DNA of 64,000 nucleotides. Source: Hyposmocoma kahamanoa (Eukaryota; Arthropoda; Insecta; Lepidoptera; Cosmopterigidae). Location: contig NW_020654229.1 of the NCBI RefSeq assembly GCF_003589595.1, forward strand, positions 7,253,767 to 7,317,766, in the 5' to 3' direction. Made by a program: the position numbers and the translations under genes. Shown in pieces: positions 10,557-21,056 of this stretch; the stretch's first letter is position 1, and each line of letters opens with the position of its first letter. The notes beneath the pieces are model-generated. The model had not been told where the DNA came from, made no database searches, and worked only from the letters and a program-made list of their open reading frames with translations.

Positions 10557-10935
10557 GAAAAGAAACAATGGACGTGCCGTAAGCCTCGATTTCTATCAGA
10601 ACCGCTGCCCCGAAAACTCAGACATAATTCGAAACTCTATGAAATCTTTATAATGATTGTTTGTAGTTTCAAATTTGAAAAAGAAATAACAGATTATGGA
10701 CTAATAATAATAATTCTTTATTTAAACAGAAACGTGACATTTCATTGTAAGGCCCTGACTTCCGAGCTAGGTTCAATGACCTGTGTTACGGAAATGGACT
10801 GTTAATATAATTTAAAGTTTATCGTTGAAAGTTCATCATTGCAAGTTATGTTTTGATTTTATATTGAAATTTCAATCAATGTGCTGCCCTCTAGCGGTTA
10901 GTAGTTGAACGATGACGAATTCGAGATGTTTACTA
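10557..10935 (-). mobile_element. Element X (THAP-bearing family), partial copy
   Basis: Collinear with 25165-25620 and, in reverse, with 47840-48400. Shared landmarks are GGACGTGCCGTAAGCCTCG, AGAACCGCTG, GTTTCAAATTTGAAAAAGAAATAA and GCAAGTTA. The part containing the THAP-like exon is not present in this copy. It is interrupted by a small insertion at 10703-10800. Confidence 0.55.
10703..10800 (-). mobile_element. Short retroposed insertion with (TAA)n tail
   Basis: About 90 bp flanked by the direct repeat ATGGACT (10696-10702 and 10794-10800), with a TAATAATAATAA run at the left edge. It splits element X, whose other copies are continuous here. The tail implies minus orientation. The source element was not identified. 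Confidence 0.5.
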
Positions 10936-11560
10936 AGTTCTTCAAAAAAAGAAGCGACCGTATTACAGCGGTTTATACCGCCATTAAAGTTAAATATATT
11001 TGTCTATAAATCTAACCATATGTCATTTTTGTACGCCGCCGTGGGTATGGTTTTTGAACTTTAGTGGGATGATCTTTAAACTGTTTAAACATCAAAGTCA
11101 TCCTTAGCGAACGGCTCGCTGGCAGCCTTTCTTCCCGTTCCGTCAACGACGCTACAATGTGCGGGGCGCGGTATGATATCTAAAGCTAGGGAGGGGCAGA
11201 GAGTGGCCTTTCTCGTTACTTTTTTATTCTCTGCTCAGGCGCACACCCAGGCCAGAACCATTTTAGAAAAGTTCATTGACCAGAGATCCTACAGAGAGAT
11301 CCAGTGGAAATCTTTGGGCCGCCGAGATCGTTAAACAGATGAAATCTGCGTAAATCTCGGATACTTTCAAGTCTATCTACGAGTATCATCAATAAACCGA
11401 CCATCGCTGAACAAAAGATCTCAAATGAATAATGGTTAAACCAGTGAACCATATACAGAGATGGCTCTTCGCCAAGTACGCTTGAATTGGTGCCAGGAGG
11501 AGCTGGTATTCAGGACTTCATAAGGAATAACACTTTAAAAGACAGTGGAGATTTGCGCCG
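10936..11560. other. No gene assigned
   Basis: A moderately GC-rich stretch at 11100-11350 has no sustained frame and no match elsewhere in the window that I could find. Confidence 0.35.
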
Positions 11561-11564
11561 ATCG

Positions 11565-11745
11565 TAAATTGAGTGCGGCCCCGCGCGACGACCGCGCGGT
11601 TGTATTATTCAGAGGAATTTAAATGTTGTTGCCTAGTAAATAGAATTCAGATTCGCCATTAATGTACGTGCAGGAATAGTAACTGGGCGGCCGTCGCGCG
11701 GCGGCCGCGCGAAAACTTTCGCCTTGTGTAACTGGGCGCTTAATC
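11565..11745. repeat. GC-rich dispersed repeat, inverted partner near 17.2-17.35 kb
   Basis: Shares, in inverted orientation with 17205-17345: CGCGCGGTTGT, CAGAGGAATTTAAATGTTGTTGCC, TAGTAAATAGAAT, ATTCGCCATTAATGTACGTG and TAACTGGGCGG. No coding. Class unknown. Confidence 0.6.
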
Positions 11746-12641
11746 TTGTATTTTACGTATCTTCAAATGAAATGTTCGTTAAAATAGCAATTTTGAAATT
11801 ACACAACTACTTCACTTCATTTTGTCAAAAAATGTACACCATTTCACTGAATAAGTATTACTGTAATATGTTTATGTAGTATTTAAGTATTTATCATGAC
11901 ATTTAATCAGTAAAGATCATAAATATGAGGTATTGACCGTCAACGATTTGAGATTGGCCGTTCGTCACTAATTTTTGTTAAAACACTTCACAAACACTTT
12001 CACAGTATATTTGCATCACTATTAATAATTATTTATTGTATTTGTTTCTAAATATGTATTTTTATCAATATTACTAAAATATTTAAACAGAGCCAATGTT
12101 TACATACTGGTGGCGACACCTACACTTTTGTGACGGTGTAACCTCCTTACATGGTCATCCCATCTTTTTAACGCCTTTCATAGTAACACTCGTATTTAAT
12201 TGAAAAATTTTGAATTGTACCATAGTTCTTTTGCCTCGCATTCTGATTTCGTTTCGTGACCGTGGTCCCTGCTCGATCGCGACAGCTTACGGAACTGGTT
12301 AAAATTCAATCGCGTGTAATTTTGATTCCTTTACTAAGTTTATAATCATTAGTAATCTAAATCATGTGCGAATTTTAATAAGTTTATTACCGCTACAGCC
12401 TTGTCACGAATACGTATCTGGAATTCAGTATAAGTCGGCCCTTTTGGGCCTTCTTTGTTACCTTTAACGGACTTTAAATAAATTTGTGAACATGAAGTTT
12501 TCTGTTTTACTGCCCGTGAACCTGATCACGGCTTGTTAGGGTACAACCCTTTCAACCTTGTCGTTCATATTTATCAATTATATTTTCTATTAGTCTTTAA
12601 TTATTGTGATTTCTAGGTAGTGTTGAGAAATAAATGTATTT
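11746..12641. other. No gene seen
   Basis: AT-rich. No TIR pair, LINE frame or SINE head is recognisable. Confidence 0.4.
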
Positions 12642-12905
12642 GAACCGACTTCAAACAAGGACAAATTTCTTATTTCGACTGTATTTTTTTGTCTGCACGT
12701 TATTCGATTCACAAATATATCGGAGTATATTTGCCTACCGCTTTCGATGATTCTTTTTTTGTTGAAAAGGGAGTACCTCAATAGTAGTACCATTTAAATT
12801 TGAAGAAAATATCCCACCTCTAAGGGTGGAAAATTAGGGGATGAATCTGGTTTATTGAATTTCACTCTCTTTCCGTTGATTGATTTGAACACAGCTTCGC
12901 ACAAA
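12642..12905 (+). repeat. ACCGACTTC-family repeat, short form
   Basis: Begins AACCGACTTCAAACAAGG, carries GAAAAGGGAGTACCTC and CTCTAAGGGTGG, and fades near GATTTGAACACAGCTTCGC. The right terminus is lost. Confidence 0.6.
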
Positions 12906-13375
12906 ATGTTATGGTGGCCTAGAGCTAATTTGATGATGAAATGGCAGATAAATGAGAGGAATTCCTCCACAGTGTACAGCAGTTACCTTGTGTTTGTCAA
13001 AAATATACTAATTAGAAATCTTATTATAAATTCAATGTTACATAGATGACACGAACGCGTGGTGTACTTCCAACTATTGAATGTTTGTGATGGATGTTAC
13101 AAAAAATCGTTTTGTTCAGGTGAAATTGATCCGCTAAGAACTAGTGGTTTTTGATTTGATGATTCTACCAGATTCACTAAATTACTTTCTACGTATTTCT
13201 CGAAATAATCAGAGCAGAAACAATTCCGAACGGAGGATGTTTTTGACGACGTGTATTGAAGAGACCTATCAATATTGGGATTCATTATCAAAGCATCAAA
13301 AAAGCTAATTGAGTACATTCTGTAGTGGGGGTTATAACCTTGATACCTATTGGTTACGTTTATATTATATTATAT

Positions 13376-13500
13376 GGCCTACATTTGTTTCTCTCGTGAG
13401 TTTGGGTGTAATTTGTGGATGTCCAGGGCAACCGCGACACAGGGTTTTCCCAAGTGCTATGTTGAGTGTGTGCGTTGTTATTATTATTATTGACATGTAT
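13376..13500 (+). mobile_element. SINE family A, 5'-truncated
   Basis: Lacks the tRNA head but has the body (TCTCGTGAGTTTGGGTGTAA, GACACAGGGTTTTCCC, GTTGAGTGTGTGCGTT) and a (TTA)n tail. Inserted into repeat Y in plus orientation. Confidence 0.6.
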
Positions 13501-13662
13501 TTCGCTTCAGATGTTTGTTCGTAGTAGCAGAAAACTACAAGTTTTCCGTTTGTTCCTAAAAATAATAAAGAACTTGCGGCATATTCCTACATCTGCCAAA
13601 CTCTGACACTTAATACAATGTGAACATGTTCTGTTGCAATGAAAATGAATAAAAATTAAATC

Positions 13663-13790
13663 TGCCCAAATGACGCGCACACACTCATAGCCCTGTACTA
13701 GGGAAACCCTGTATCGCGGGTGCCATGGACGCACACATAGACAACCACAAATTATGGTAACCGTTCGGCCATGGAGGCAATTATCTAAAT
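13663..13790 (-). mobile_element. SINE family A, internally deleted
   Basis: Reverse orientation, running from ACGCGCACACACTCATAGCC to the head remnant GGTAACCGTTCGGCCATGG. The middle containing box B is missing. AAATG on both sides may be the target duplication in repeat Y. Confidence 0.6.
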
Positions 13791-13995
13791 GGCAGAAATC
13801 TGCCACAAATGGTCACACTGTTCTCAATCTCAAAGTGACAATGACATTGGCAAGAGGCGTCTTGTCAAAACTTTTCTTTGCTAACTTTCTTATCTCTCAT
13901 TTAAATAATGCCTAAACATTTTTGTCACATCGTGTTTCATTTTCTACTTTATGCCATTATTGTTTAATTGATTATTTGATTAGGTATTTTATAGC

Positions 13996-14244
13996 TTTAA
14001 TGTTTTATGTGTGTACTATAAAATAACCAATACTTTAGGTAGGTAAACATTCAATCATGCTAAAAAAGAAACGTACGTACAAGGACGTTACTTAATCTAT
14101 GATCGAACTGAGTCAATTGCGTTCTGTTCTTGCATCTATTCAAAAATACATTGTTTTGCAATTTCTTTATTCTCGACTTCTAAAAATATACAAAAATGTT
14201 AAATTAATAAATTAATAACTAGGCATAAAATAAAGCGTACTACT
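13996..14244. other. No feature seen
   Basis: AT-rich spacer before a MITE. Confidence 0.3.
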
Positions 14245-14511
14245 CATTGACTTACAATTATGTGGACGTCGGGTCCGCGCTAAAAAGTGTCCGCACTTGT
14301 AAGGCGATAAAATCGTATACAGAGCGTCAAACTCCTCTTTAGTCTTCATTTGTTCGACTGACAGCGCGATAGTGCGATGACATTACAATTTAAATTTAAC
14401 GTTTTAGCTTTTTCATATTCCTTTACATGTTACGTTTAAATAGGTTGACTTGGGACATTATTTTCGTGGTTTTTGTATTACACCCGTCGTCCATTTATTT
14501 GTAAGTCAATG
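14245..14511 (+). mobile_element. 286-bp CATTGAC MITE, copy 2
   Basis: CATTGACTTACAATTATGTGG at the left and GTAAGTCAATG at the right. Flanks GTACTACT (14237-14244) and GTAATACT (14512-14519) form an 8-bp duplication with one mismatch. Slightly shortened internally (267 bp). Confidence 0.8.
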
Positions 14512-14907
14512 GTAATACTAGCAAAGTCCATGAACGGCACTTCGTTGATAATGCGTCAGCTTTCGCCATCCTTCTTTCATTTCCCAAATTGGCCAACTTT
14601 TGAGCCATCGAGGCCGTCGAAGAATTCTTCATTGTACAAAGTAACCGGACTTTAAACAAGCTTGTGTATTTTGTTAGCATTACACTATCGCTTGTAACTT
14701 AGTAATAAGGTGATTACACCATTGTTAACTAGTTATTACGTCTCAAGTTTTTAAGTAGGTGCAATTTCACACCTACATTTTTAATAACATAACAGTTTCT
14801 CGCGCTGTACACGAAATAATTTCAACAAGGTTTTTCTAACGACATTCAATAAGAAGTTGATTGAAAAAAAGTGCCAAATGGCTTGTTTATTAATTTAAAC
14901 TATCTAT
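14512..14907. other. No feature seen
   Basis: Spacer between two MITE copies of the same family. Only short frames on both strands. Confidence 0.35.
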
Positions 14908-15192
14908 CATTGACTTACAAATAAATGGACGACGGGTCTAATACAAAAACCACGAAAAAAATGTCCCAAGTCAACCTATTTAAACGTAGTGACATGTAAA
15001 GGAATATAAAAAAGCTAAAGCGTTGAATTTAAATTGTAATGTCATCGCAGTACTGTCTAATTTTGCTTGCTTCGCTGTCAGTTGAACAAACGAAGACTAA
15101 AGCGTGAATGACGCTCTGTTACGATTTTAACGCCCTATAAGTTCGGACACTTTTTAGCGCGGACCCGACGTCCATATAATTTTAAGTCAATG
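14908..15192 (-). mobile_element. 286-bp CATTGAC MITE, copy 3
   Basis: Opposite orientation to copy 2. Ends CATTGACTTACAAATAAATGG and TTTAAGTCAATG. Flanks CTATCTAT (14900-14907) and TTATCTAT (15193-15200) give an 8-bp duplication with one mismatch. Confidence 0.8.
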
Positions 15193-15229
15193 TTATCTAT
15201 GAAATAATTATTAATACAAATATTGAAAC

Positions 15230-15420
15230 CCTTACAAAAAATTCCTTCAATCCGGCCGGATTCGGACCGACGTCTTCTAGCAAACCGTGTCAGACACTAT
15301 GCCAACTAACCCACGGAACTTTCTTTAAGTATTCTGTCTTAGTATTAATAATTATAACAAACTAGTGGAGTAATTTCTCAAAAAATAATTTAATATGAAT
15401 TCAATAAAAATTGTATACGG
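15230..15420. mobile_element. SINE family C, two abutting opposite fragments
   Basis: 15236-15322 is a minus-strand tRNA-like head: it reads as CCGTGGGTTAGTTGGCATAG, and GGTCCGAATCC as box B on the reverse strand. 15340-15415 is a plus-strand tail piece with AACAAACTAGTGGAGTAATTT. Confidence 0.6.
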
Positions 15421-15489
15421 TTCAATTTATACACCGTTCAGCTGCATTGTGCACTGCCCTTTATCTATAACTAATTAATAATTTGTTGT

Positions 15490-15604
15490 TTTTGCCTGGA
15501 AGATATCGCTGTCTAGCGATAAGGCCGCCGATTGTACCTTTAACTATGTTTTACATTGTCATTGTTTTTTTTTGTGTGCAATAAAGCTTATTCTATTCTA
15601 TTCT
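15490..15604 (+). mobile_element. LINE 3' tail with short (TATTC)n
   Basis: GCTGTCTAGCGATAAGGCCGCC, then GTGTGCAATAAAGCTTATTC and TATTCTATTC. This is the usual end of a lepidopteran jockey-like LINE. No coding part is left. Confidence 0.55.
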
Positions 15605-15965
15605 AAAAATTTAATTAAAAGTTAATAGCCACATCTCTAGCCAGGGCCGGTAGCTGTAAAGTTACCTAACTGGGTGACGAAATACTTTCATAGATTTCTC
15701 ATAAATGGTGCTACGGCTAAAAAGGAAATTGAATGCCATATAGAAAGATCGAACAACAAGCACATAGAAAGATTTGTGAGGTAAGCTGGTCCGTGGCTTA
15801 GTTGGCATAGCGTCTGCCACGGTTTGCTAGAAGACGTCGGTTCTAATCCGGCCGGATCGAATGAATTCTTTCGAAGTGTTCGATCTTTATATTAATAATT
15901 GTAACAAACTAGTGGAGTAATTTCGCAAAAAATAATTGAACATCAATTCAATAAAAATGTAATTA
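15605..15965 (+). mobile_element. SINE family C
   Basis: Upstream body (AGCCACATCTCTAGCCAGGG, GGTAGCTGTAAAG) leads to a head at about 15788-15860 with GTGGCTTAGTTGGCATAGCG and GGTTCTAATCC. Next come CGGCCGGATCGAA and the AACAAACTAGTGGAGTAATTTC tail. Confidence 0.65.
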
Positions 15966-16211
15966 TCAATGAAATATATTTTTTTTTATTATCGCTTCAC
16001 ATAACAACAACTGACTAATTTGGAAGACACTGCACGCGGTCGTTCGCACGCGGTCAGGGCCGTTGTACTTTATTTCATTCCGTCATGTTTTAAGCACCCC
16101 AATTTTATGAATATGTGAAAGAAAATTCTCAAAAAAAAAATTGTCTAATCATTACGTTCTTTTACTCATGATATTCATTAAATGTTAAATAAGAACTTTC
16201 TTCTATCCTTA

Positions 16212-16395
16212 TTAACCGACTTCAAAAAAAGGCGGAGGTTCTCAATTCGATTGCAAGTTTTTTTTGTATGTAGGTTATGCGATAACTTCGGCGGCATTTG
16301 GGCCAGCCCTAATTCGAAACAATTGACGGGTAAAGTCAATTGGTCAATTTCGTATCTATTTCTGGTTATATACTCGTATATTATGTCTATTCCGT
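16212..16395 (+). repeat. Chimera of ACCGACTTC repeat and CATCGAG-element end
   Basis: 16212-16290 is the left end of an ACCGACTTC copy. 16300-16395 continues with fragments of the CATCGAG element (GGGCCAGCCC, TTCGAAACAATTGACGGGT, TATTTCTGGTTATATACTCG). The joint lies near 16292. Confidence 0.55.
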
Positions 16396-16862
16396 GATAA
16401 TATTAACTTAACTAGAGCCATTTCAAGCCCGAGCAGGCACGGATTGTCCTCGATAGCATTGCCGCTTATAGTTACTGGAGATAATGGTTAAATATTTGCC
16501 TGCGGCGAGTCGCAGATCCGTTAATTGAATTTTATTTTAGTTTTAGCGTCGGCTAGAGCCCGCGCAAACCTGTGGACGGCAAGGATCAAGATTTTAAATC
16601 AATAGCTCCTTTACAAAGTCACTCCATCGCGCGTGTAAAGGGACGTACAGGTTTGTGCGCGGGAGCGATTGCTCGTGTTCGTTTTTGTTACAACGGAAAC
16701 AGCGTGCATGTAAAGGCTAATAGCGCAGGATAGACCGCGTGAAAGTTGCGCGTGTTGGAGTGGGCAATTGCGTGGTCTTTCCCTTTTCCTTCCAAAACCG
16801 CGCACGATTACTGTATCACGCGCGATAGAGTGTCTGTGTAAAGCCCGCTATTGTACATTTTA
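16396..16862. other. GC-rich stretch, unassigned
   Basis: Alternating CGCGCG-rich segments at 16620-16850 (GCGCGTGTAAAGGG, GCGTGTTGGAGTG, CACGCGCGATAGAGTG) suggest a TIR element, since GTGTAAAG-type words recur on both sides. I could not fix its boundaries. Confidence 0.35.
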
Positions 16863-17062
16863 TTAACCGTTTTGAAAAAAGGTGGAAGTTCTGTTCGACT
16901 GTATTTTTATGTGAACCGATTTTGATGATTCTTTTTTTTGTCGGAAAGAGGGTACCTCGGTAGTGGTTCCAACTAAATTTGGAGAAAATATTCCACCTCT
17001 AAGGGTGACAAACTAGGGGATGAATGACTTTTGAGGTCTGTTTTTTTAGTAGTCTGTATTGA
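16863..17062 (+). repeat. ACCGACTTC-family repeat, short form
   Basis: Runs from TTAACCGTTTTGAAAAAAGG through CGGAAAGAGGGTACCTCGG and CACCTCTAAGGGTGACAAAC to CTTTTGAGGTCTGTTTTTTT. About 200 bp, so it lacks the long-form middle. Confidence 0.65.
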
Positions 17063-17204
17063 TGCTATTACACTATTTAAGTGCCTATAGAAATTCTTTT
17101 AAAGCCGTAGTAGTCATCGGGGTCGCCTCCTCTGAGTTTTTCGGAACTTACGTGCGCAATTTAATTTGAAATTGACCATGAGTGGAGTTAGCGCTCAATA
17201 ACAG

Positions 17205-17345
17205 GACGCTAAAGTTATCGCGCGGCAACCGCCCAGTTACCACGCTTTCACGTACATTAATGGCGAATCTGTATTCTATTTACTAGGCAACAACATTTAA
17301 ATTCCTCTGAATAACACAACCGCGCGGTCGCAAAGACAAGCCAGC
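17205..17345. repeat. GC-rich dispersed repeat, inverted copy of 11565-11745
   Basis: Contains GCCCAGTTACCACGC, CACGTACATTAATGGCGAAT, GGCAACAACATTTAAATTCC and ACCGCGCGGTCG, the reverse complement order of the other copy. Confidence 0.6.
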
Positions 17346-17490
17346 CTCACCCGCGCGCCCGGTATGCTCATTTAAGCTAAACCGTAAAAGCTAAATAAAT
17401 AGAGCGTACTTTGCCATGACAATTAGATGCACGCAGTCCCCGCAATGAAATTCGTGTTGAATAAATGCGCCCTAAGTATAGAAGTCTTAA

Positions 17491-17935
17491 GGACTATTCA
17501 CATTAGACCGTGCCGGCCGCGAGCCGAGACACGTACGAGGCTCGGATTGGAAATGCTACTTACATTTTGTATGAGTGATTCACATTGCAACGTGCTGCGT
17601 CTGTGGCATGTCCGTCGGAGCCTCTGAAACGGCCCGGCCCGCTTCGACTCATTGTAATGTGAATACTCTCCAGTGCGTCGTACGCATCCCGTTCAAGTTG
17701 CGGCTTTAAAGAGTGACTACTTTCTTTTTTAAAAAATGGACTATGAAAAATTAATTGAGTGCGAATACTGAGAAATAACCCAGTGCTTTATAATATGATA
17801 TACCACTACGTTCGTATTCGAGCGTAAACCGCGTCTTACTGAGTGACTTAGTCTAATTTAAGATCGTGTGGCACGTTCGAGGCTCGGATGACTCGGAGAC
17901 GGCTCGCGCCCGGCACGGTCTAATGTGAATCGTCC
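17491..17935. mobile_element. TIR element flanked by TTAA, Harbinger-like
   Basis: Left GGACTATTCACATTAGACCG...GCCGCGAGCCGAGAC mirrors right GGCTCGCGCCCGGCACGGTC...GTGAATCGTCC. TTAA lies on both outer sides (17487-17490 and 17936-17939), consistent with either a TTA/TAA (PIF/Harbinger) or a TTAA (piggyBac) duplication. The end sequence is of the Harbinger style. The interior includes a short frame MDYEKLIECEY (17736-17768) that resembles the start of a MADF domain. Otherwise non-coding. Confidence 0.65.
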
Positions 17936-17939
17936 TTAA

Positions 17940-18480
17940 ACTTTCAGACTGCTAGTGAAATTACACACACATGGCACTTGTCAACTTGTCGTACACGGCA
18001 CTAAATACTGTCTCAACTCAAAATTGTGGAATGGAGAAAAGACGTTTTTAACATTAAAAATTTTTGTTAACATTATAATGAGCACAATTCAATTAAACAA
18101 GAATGATTGAATTTGTTATCTAATCGGCTCAATAATCAATTTCATGCAGTCGCAGCATATAGTCAAAACCGACATCATACGAGCCGAGACTTCGGCAGCA
18201 TGAAGTTGATAACGATTTCACGCGTTAACTGCATGCAGTCAATGTGTTAGCAGCCTAACTTGTGTGCGGTGGGTTCAATGACCTGTTTGTTTACCTCTCA
18301 TCTAGAATGGGCTGAAACGAACTATAGCATATATTCTCTACAAAGGATATAACACTACGACGTTCGAACTTGGGCATTGTTCTTTATGTTGTAGGAGATA
18401 AAGTTTGTGGCTTTGCTCTATGCCTGTTTGAGGTGACTGACGACCCTAATTGTGAAAGTTGAGACAACACACCGTTGTTT
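17940..18480. other. No gene seen
   Basis: No sustained frame. The stretch at 18120-18250 has repeated GCAGTC/CATGCAG words and inverted GATAAC pieces, possibly a decayed TIR element. Confidence 0.3.
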
Positions 18481-18760
18481 TTAACCGACTGTATTTTTTT
18501 TTATGTAAAGCGATTACTACGGCTACCATTAAAAACACTTGCCTAAGAAAAGAACATGGGTTGGTGGAAGATACATGGGTTGATGATGATGATGTGTGGA
18601 CAAAAAGGTTTAAAAATCAGCTTTGCTGATTTTCAGTCTTCATATATGTATAGCTGTTATCTTCACAATTCACACCACTAATTTTTAACCGACTTCAAAA
18701 AGAGGAGGTTCTCAATTCGACAATTTTTTTGTATGTATGTTACGCAATGACTCTATAGTC
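18481..18760 (+). repeat. Two short ACCGACTTC fragments and a (GAT)n patch
   Basis: TTAACCGACTGTATTTTTTT at 18481 and TTTTAACCGACTTCAAAAAGAGG at 18683 are left-end fragments. GTTGATGATGATGATGTG at about 18577-18595 resembles the (ATG)n ends of lepidopteran RTE LINEs. Confidence 0.45.
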
Positions 18761-19008
18761 CATTTGTTTAGGTACTTAAGTAAATGTAAACAATTTTGAG
18801 ATGTTTATTTAACGAAATATACATTTAAAAAATGATTTTTATTTACCTTCAATCAAATACAAAATACAAATGCTTACCTTCATATGAAATTGCATGCCTA
18901 TTTTTATACCTATTGGTTTGTAAACCATATGTATGAGTAAAGAGATGTTTCAAGGTTGTTTACATTTAGTTAAGTATTTAAACAAATAATCTCATTACAG
19001 GGTATTAA
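18761..19008. other. No feature seen
   Basis: AT-rich spacer. Confidence 0.3.
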
Positions 19009-19586
19009 AAAAACCGACCTCAAAAGTACGTGGAATTACATCTATTTGCCAAGTTTTTTTTGAAATCGGTTACCGGAAAGTGCGCGAAACCCGGATTCAT
19101 CCCCTAGTTCGCCACTATACGGAACTTGACATAGGAGATAATAAAAATCGGTTCTCACTACTCAAAGTATATTGAGAGAGAAAACACCTTAAATTAGAGA
19201 ATAGCAAAATCAACGTTTAAAATAATCGCTCCTTATAATAAAATTTAGACGCTATTAATAAAAATGAATCTTCATGCGTGAACAGCCACTCTTAGAAGTG
19301 GATGATTTTCTTCAAAATTAAATGGGACCACAATGGAGGTACCCTCTTTCCAACAAAAAAAGAATCATGAAAATTGGTATATAGATTTTAAGACTTTCGT
19401 GGTTATTCACTAAATGATTATCACTAGTATCAGTCAGTCAACCCGTGACCATGGAGCGTGCAACCGTTCCGAAATATCGGGAAAATAAAAAGAAGTCATA
19501 CCGTGGTAAGAAACCTGATACTGGTGATAATCATTTAATGAAAATTGGTTCACAAATACTGGAGTTATCGCGTAACATACATACAG
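19009..19586 (-). repeat. ACCGACTTC-family repeat, long form, carrying an insertion
   Basis: Reverse of the 8948 copy: AACCGACCTCAAAAGTACG, GTTACCGGAAAGTGCG, CATGCGTGAACAGCC, CCAACAAAAAAAGAATCATG. The family sequence is interrupted at 19379-19537 and resumes with ATTGGTTCACAAATAC, then GCGTAACATACATAC. Confidence 0.7.
19379..19537. mobile_element. 159-bp insertion with 12-bp target duplication
   Basis: Flanked by ATGAAAATTGGT at 19367-19378 and 19538-19549; uninterrupted family copies have it once. Inside, CACTAAATGATTATCACTAG at about 19408 and CTGATACTGGTGATAATCAT at 19515 form inverted arms. Between them GTCAACCCGTGACCATGG and GAAATATCGG resemble the GGTCCC repeat family. Confidence 0.6.
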
Positions 19587-19883
19587 GATAGAATAGAATA
19601 GAATAGAATATCATTTATTTCTTGTAAATATGGTAAATACAATATAAATTAGATGTTACAAATTAAATAAATAAATAAATAACGCACACACTCAACATAG
19701 CCCCGCACTAGGGAAACCCTGTGTCGCGGGTACCATGGACACACACATAGACAACCACAAATTACACCCAAACTCACGAGAGAAATAATTGTAGGCCATA
19801 CAAATATTTCTCCCGGCCCGGGAATCGAAACTGGGACCTCTTCGTGGCAGTCCGGCATGGTAACCGTTCGGCCACGGAGGCAG
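19587..19883 (-). mobile_element. SINE family A, near full length
   Basis: On the minus strand the head reads CTGCCTCCGTGGCCGAACGG (box A TGGCCGAACGGTTA), then box B with one change (GTTTCGATTCC), then the body ACAGGGTTTCCCTAGTGC. It ends in an ATTT run and a TATTC repeat tail at 19587-19612. Confidence 0.75.
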
Positions 19884-19925
19884 TTTATATATTAAAATAG
19901 AGTTCAGCATATTTGCCAACAAGTC

Positions 19926-20378
19926 TCATCACGCCTTGAACCTCTGCAACTGCGTAGAGATGTTGCATCGCTTAGCGCCTTTTACCGCATGTACCATGGT
20001 GAGTGCTCTGAAGAGCTGTTCAACCTCATCCCCCCTTCCCCGTTCCTGCTCAGAAGCACGCGTGCTGGCCTTCGTAGTCACCGTTTCACTACCTGCCGCA
20101 TTCCATCGCGTACTAAAAGGTTCGGTGGCTCCTTTCTCTGCCGCACGGTTGACAAAAGGAACTCCCTTCCGGCACATGTCTTCCCTCCCTCTTATGATAT
20201 GGGGTCCTTCAAACGAGGCGTGAAGAGGCATATTGTAGGCAGGCAGGGTGGAGGTGGCTAGTGCAGTGAGGGTTTCATCGCTGCACTAGATTCCTTCACG
20301 TTTGGATACCACTTTCCACTTAACATCAGGTGGAGTGGAGTCATTTGCCTGTCATGTATAAAAAAAAAAAAAAAAAAA
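19926..20378 (+). mobile_element. Jockey-like LINE 3' end with poly(A)
   Basis: Decayed ORF2 carboxyl terminus. YHGECSEELFNLIPPSPFLL is readable in one frame near 19990-20045 and the next part in another, so frameshifts are present. It ends in a CATCAGGTGGAGTGGAGTCA 3' UTR and a 20-base poly(A) at 20358-20380. Same family as 24110-24485 and 27700-28305. Confidence 0.7.
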
Positions 20379-20545
20379 AATGTCTTCCGGTAGTTTGTTA
20401 TAGATTTTAGGTCCCATGGCAACTACACTCTTTCTCAACAATGCTGTTTTGTAACTACCTGTTAACAATAAGTTACTATATTGTGACCGCATAGGCCTTT
20501 CTCTGACATTCGATAACTTTATAAAAATTTTTATATTCATTTTTA
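20379..20545 (-). mobile_element. LINE ORF2 carboxyl fragment, other family
   Basis: On the minus strand the frame reads SNVRERPMRSQYSNLLL, then MGPKIYNKLPEDI. This is the typical close of a LINE ORF2 (Y-N-x-LP motif). It is cut off exactly at the poly(A) of the plus-strand LINE, so that element appears to have inserted into it. Confidence 0.6.
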
Positions 20546-20679
20546 CAAAGATGCATATTTCCAGGATAATGATGCAACCATGCCATGGTAAGCTACTACT
20601 ACGGATTCCAGTTTAACTTTCTTAGACAAAGCGAAGAGCGCATATGCAAACAACAAAATCGGTTAATGAACTATAACGA
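20546..20679. other. Unassigned spacer
   Basis: No feature identified. Confidence 0.3.
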
Positions 20680-20900
20680 TATGTGATCCGATTTTGATAA
20701 CTAATTCTTTTTTGTTGGAAAGAGGGTATTCGATATTAGTCCTATTTAAATTTGAAAAAAATATTCCGCCCCTAAGGGCAGCAAATTTGGGGATAAGTCT
20801 GGTTTATTGGACTTCACCCACTTTCCGTTAACCGTATTCAATAAACCTTGGCAAATGTAATGTAATTCCAAAAACTTTTGATGTCGGTCTTTTGTTATAA
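20680..20900 (+). repeat. ACCGACTTC-family repeat, short form, left end lost
   Basis: Recognised by TTGTTGGAAAGAGGGTA, CGCCCCTAAGGGCAGC, CACTTTCCGTTAACCG and CTTTTGATGTCGGT. Confidence 0.6.
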
Positions 20901-21056
20901 AAAATTGGTTTTTTTTCGCGTCTCTATTTCTAAACATGTCAGCTGTGTGCGGTAGGCAGATGACTAACAATTACTGCTATCGTGCAATGAGTAACTGTTG
21001 TTGTTTTAAACTGGGCCGATGTAGCGATATGGATCTGTTTTTACATTTACAATTCG

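Larger units (their letters stand above)
13090..13995. repeat. Dispersed repeat Y, copy 1, split by two SINE pieces
   Basis: From GTTTTTGACGACGTGTATTG (13230) onward it is collinear with 32298-32812. Shared landmarks are AAGCATCAAAAAAGCTAATT, GTTTGTTCGTAGTAGCAGAA, AATGAAAATGAATAAAAATT, TCAATCTCAAAGTGAC and TTAATTGATTATTTGATTAGG. The extra DNA in this copy is the two SINE fragments listed separately. No coding frame. Class unknown. Confidence 0.65.

Noticed and set aside
19929..20261. Three overlapping frames of 90-100 codons
   Set aside because: They are shifted readings of one decayed LINE ORF2 end, not separate genes.
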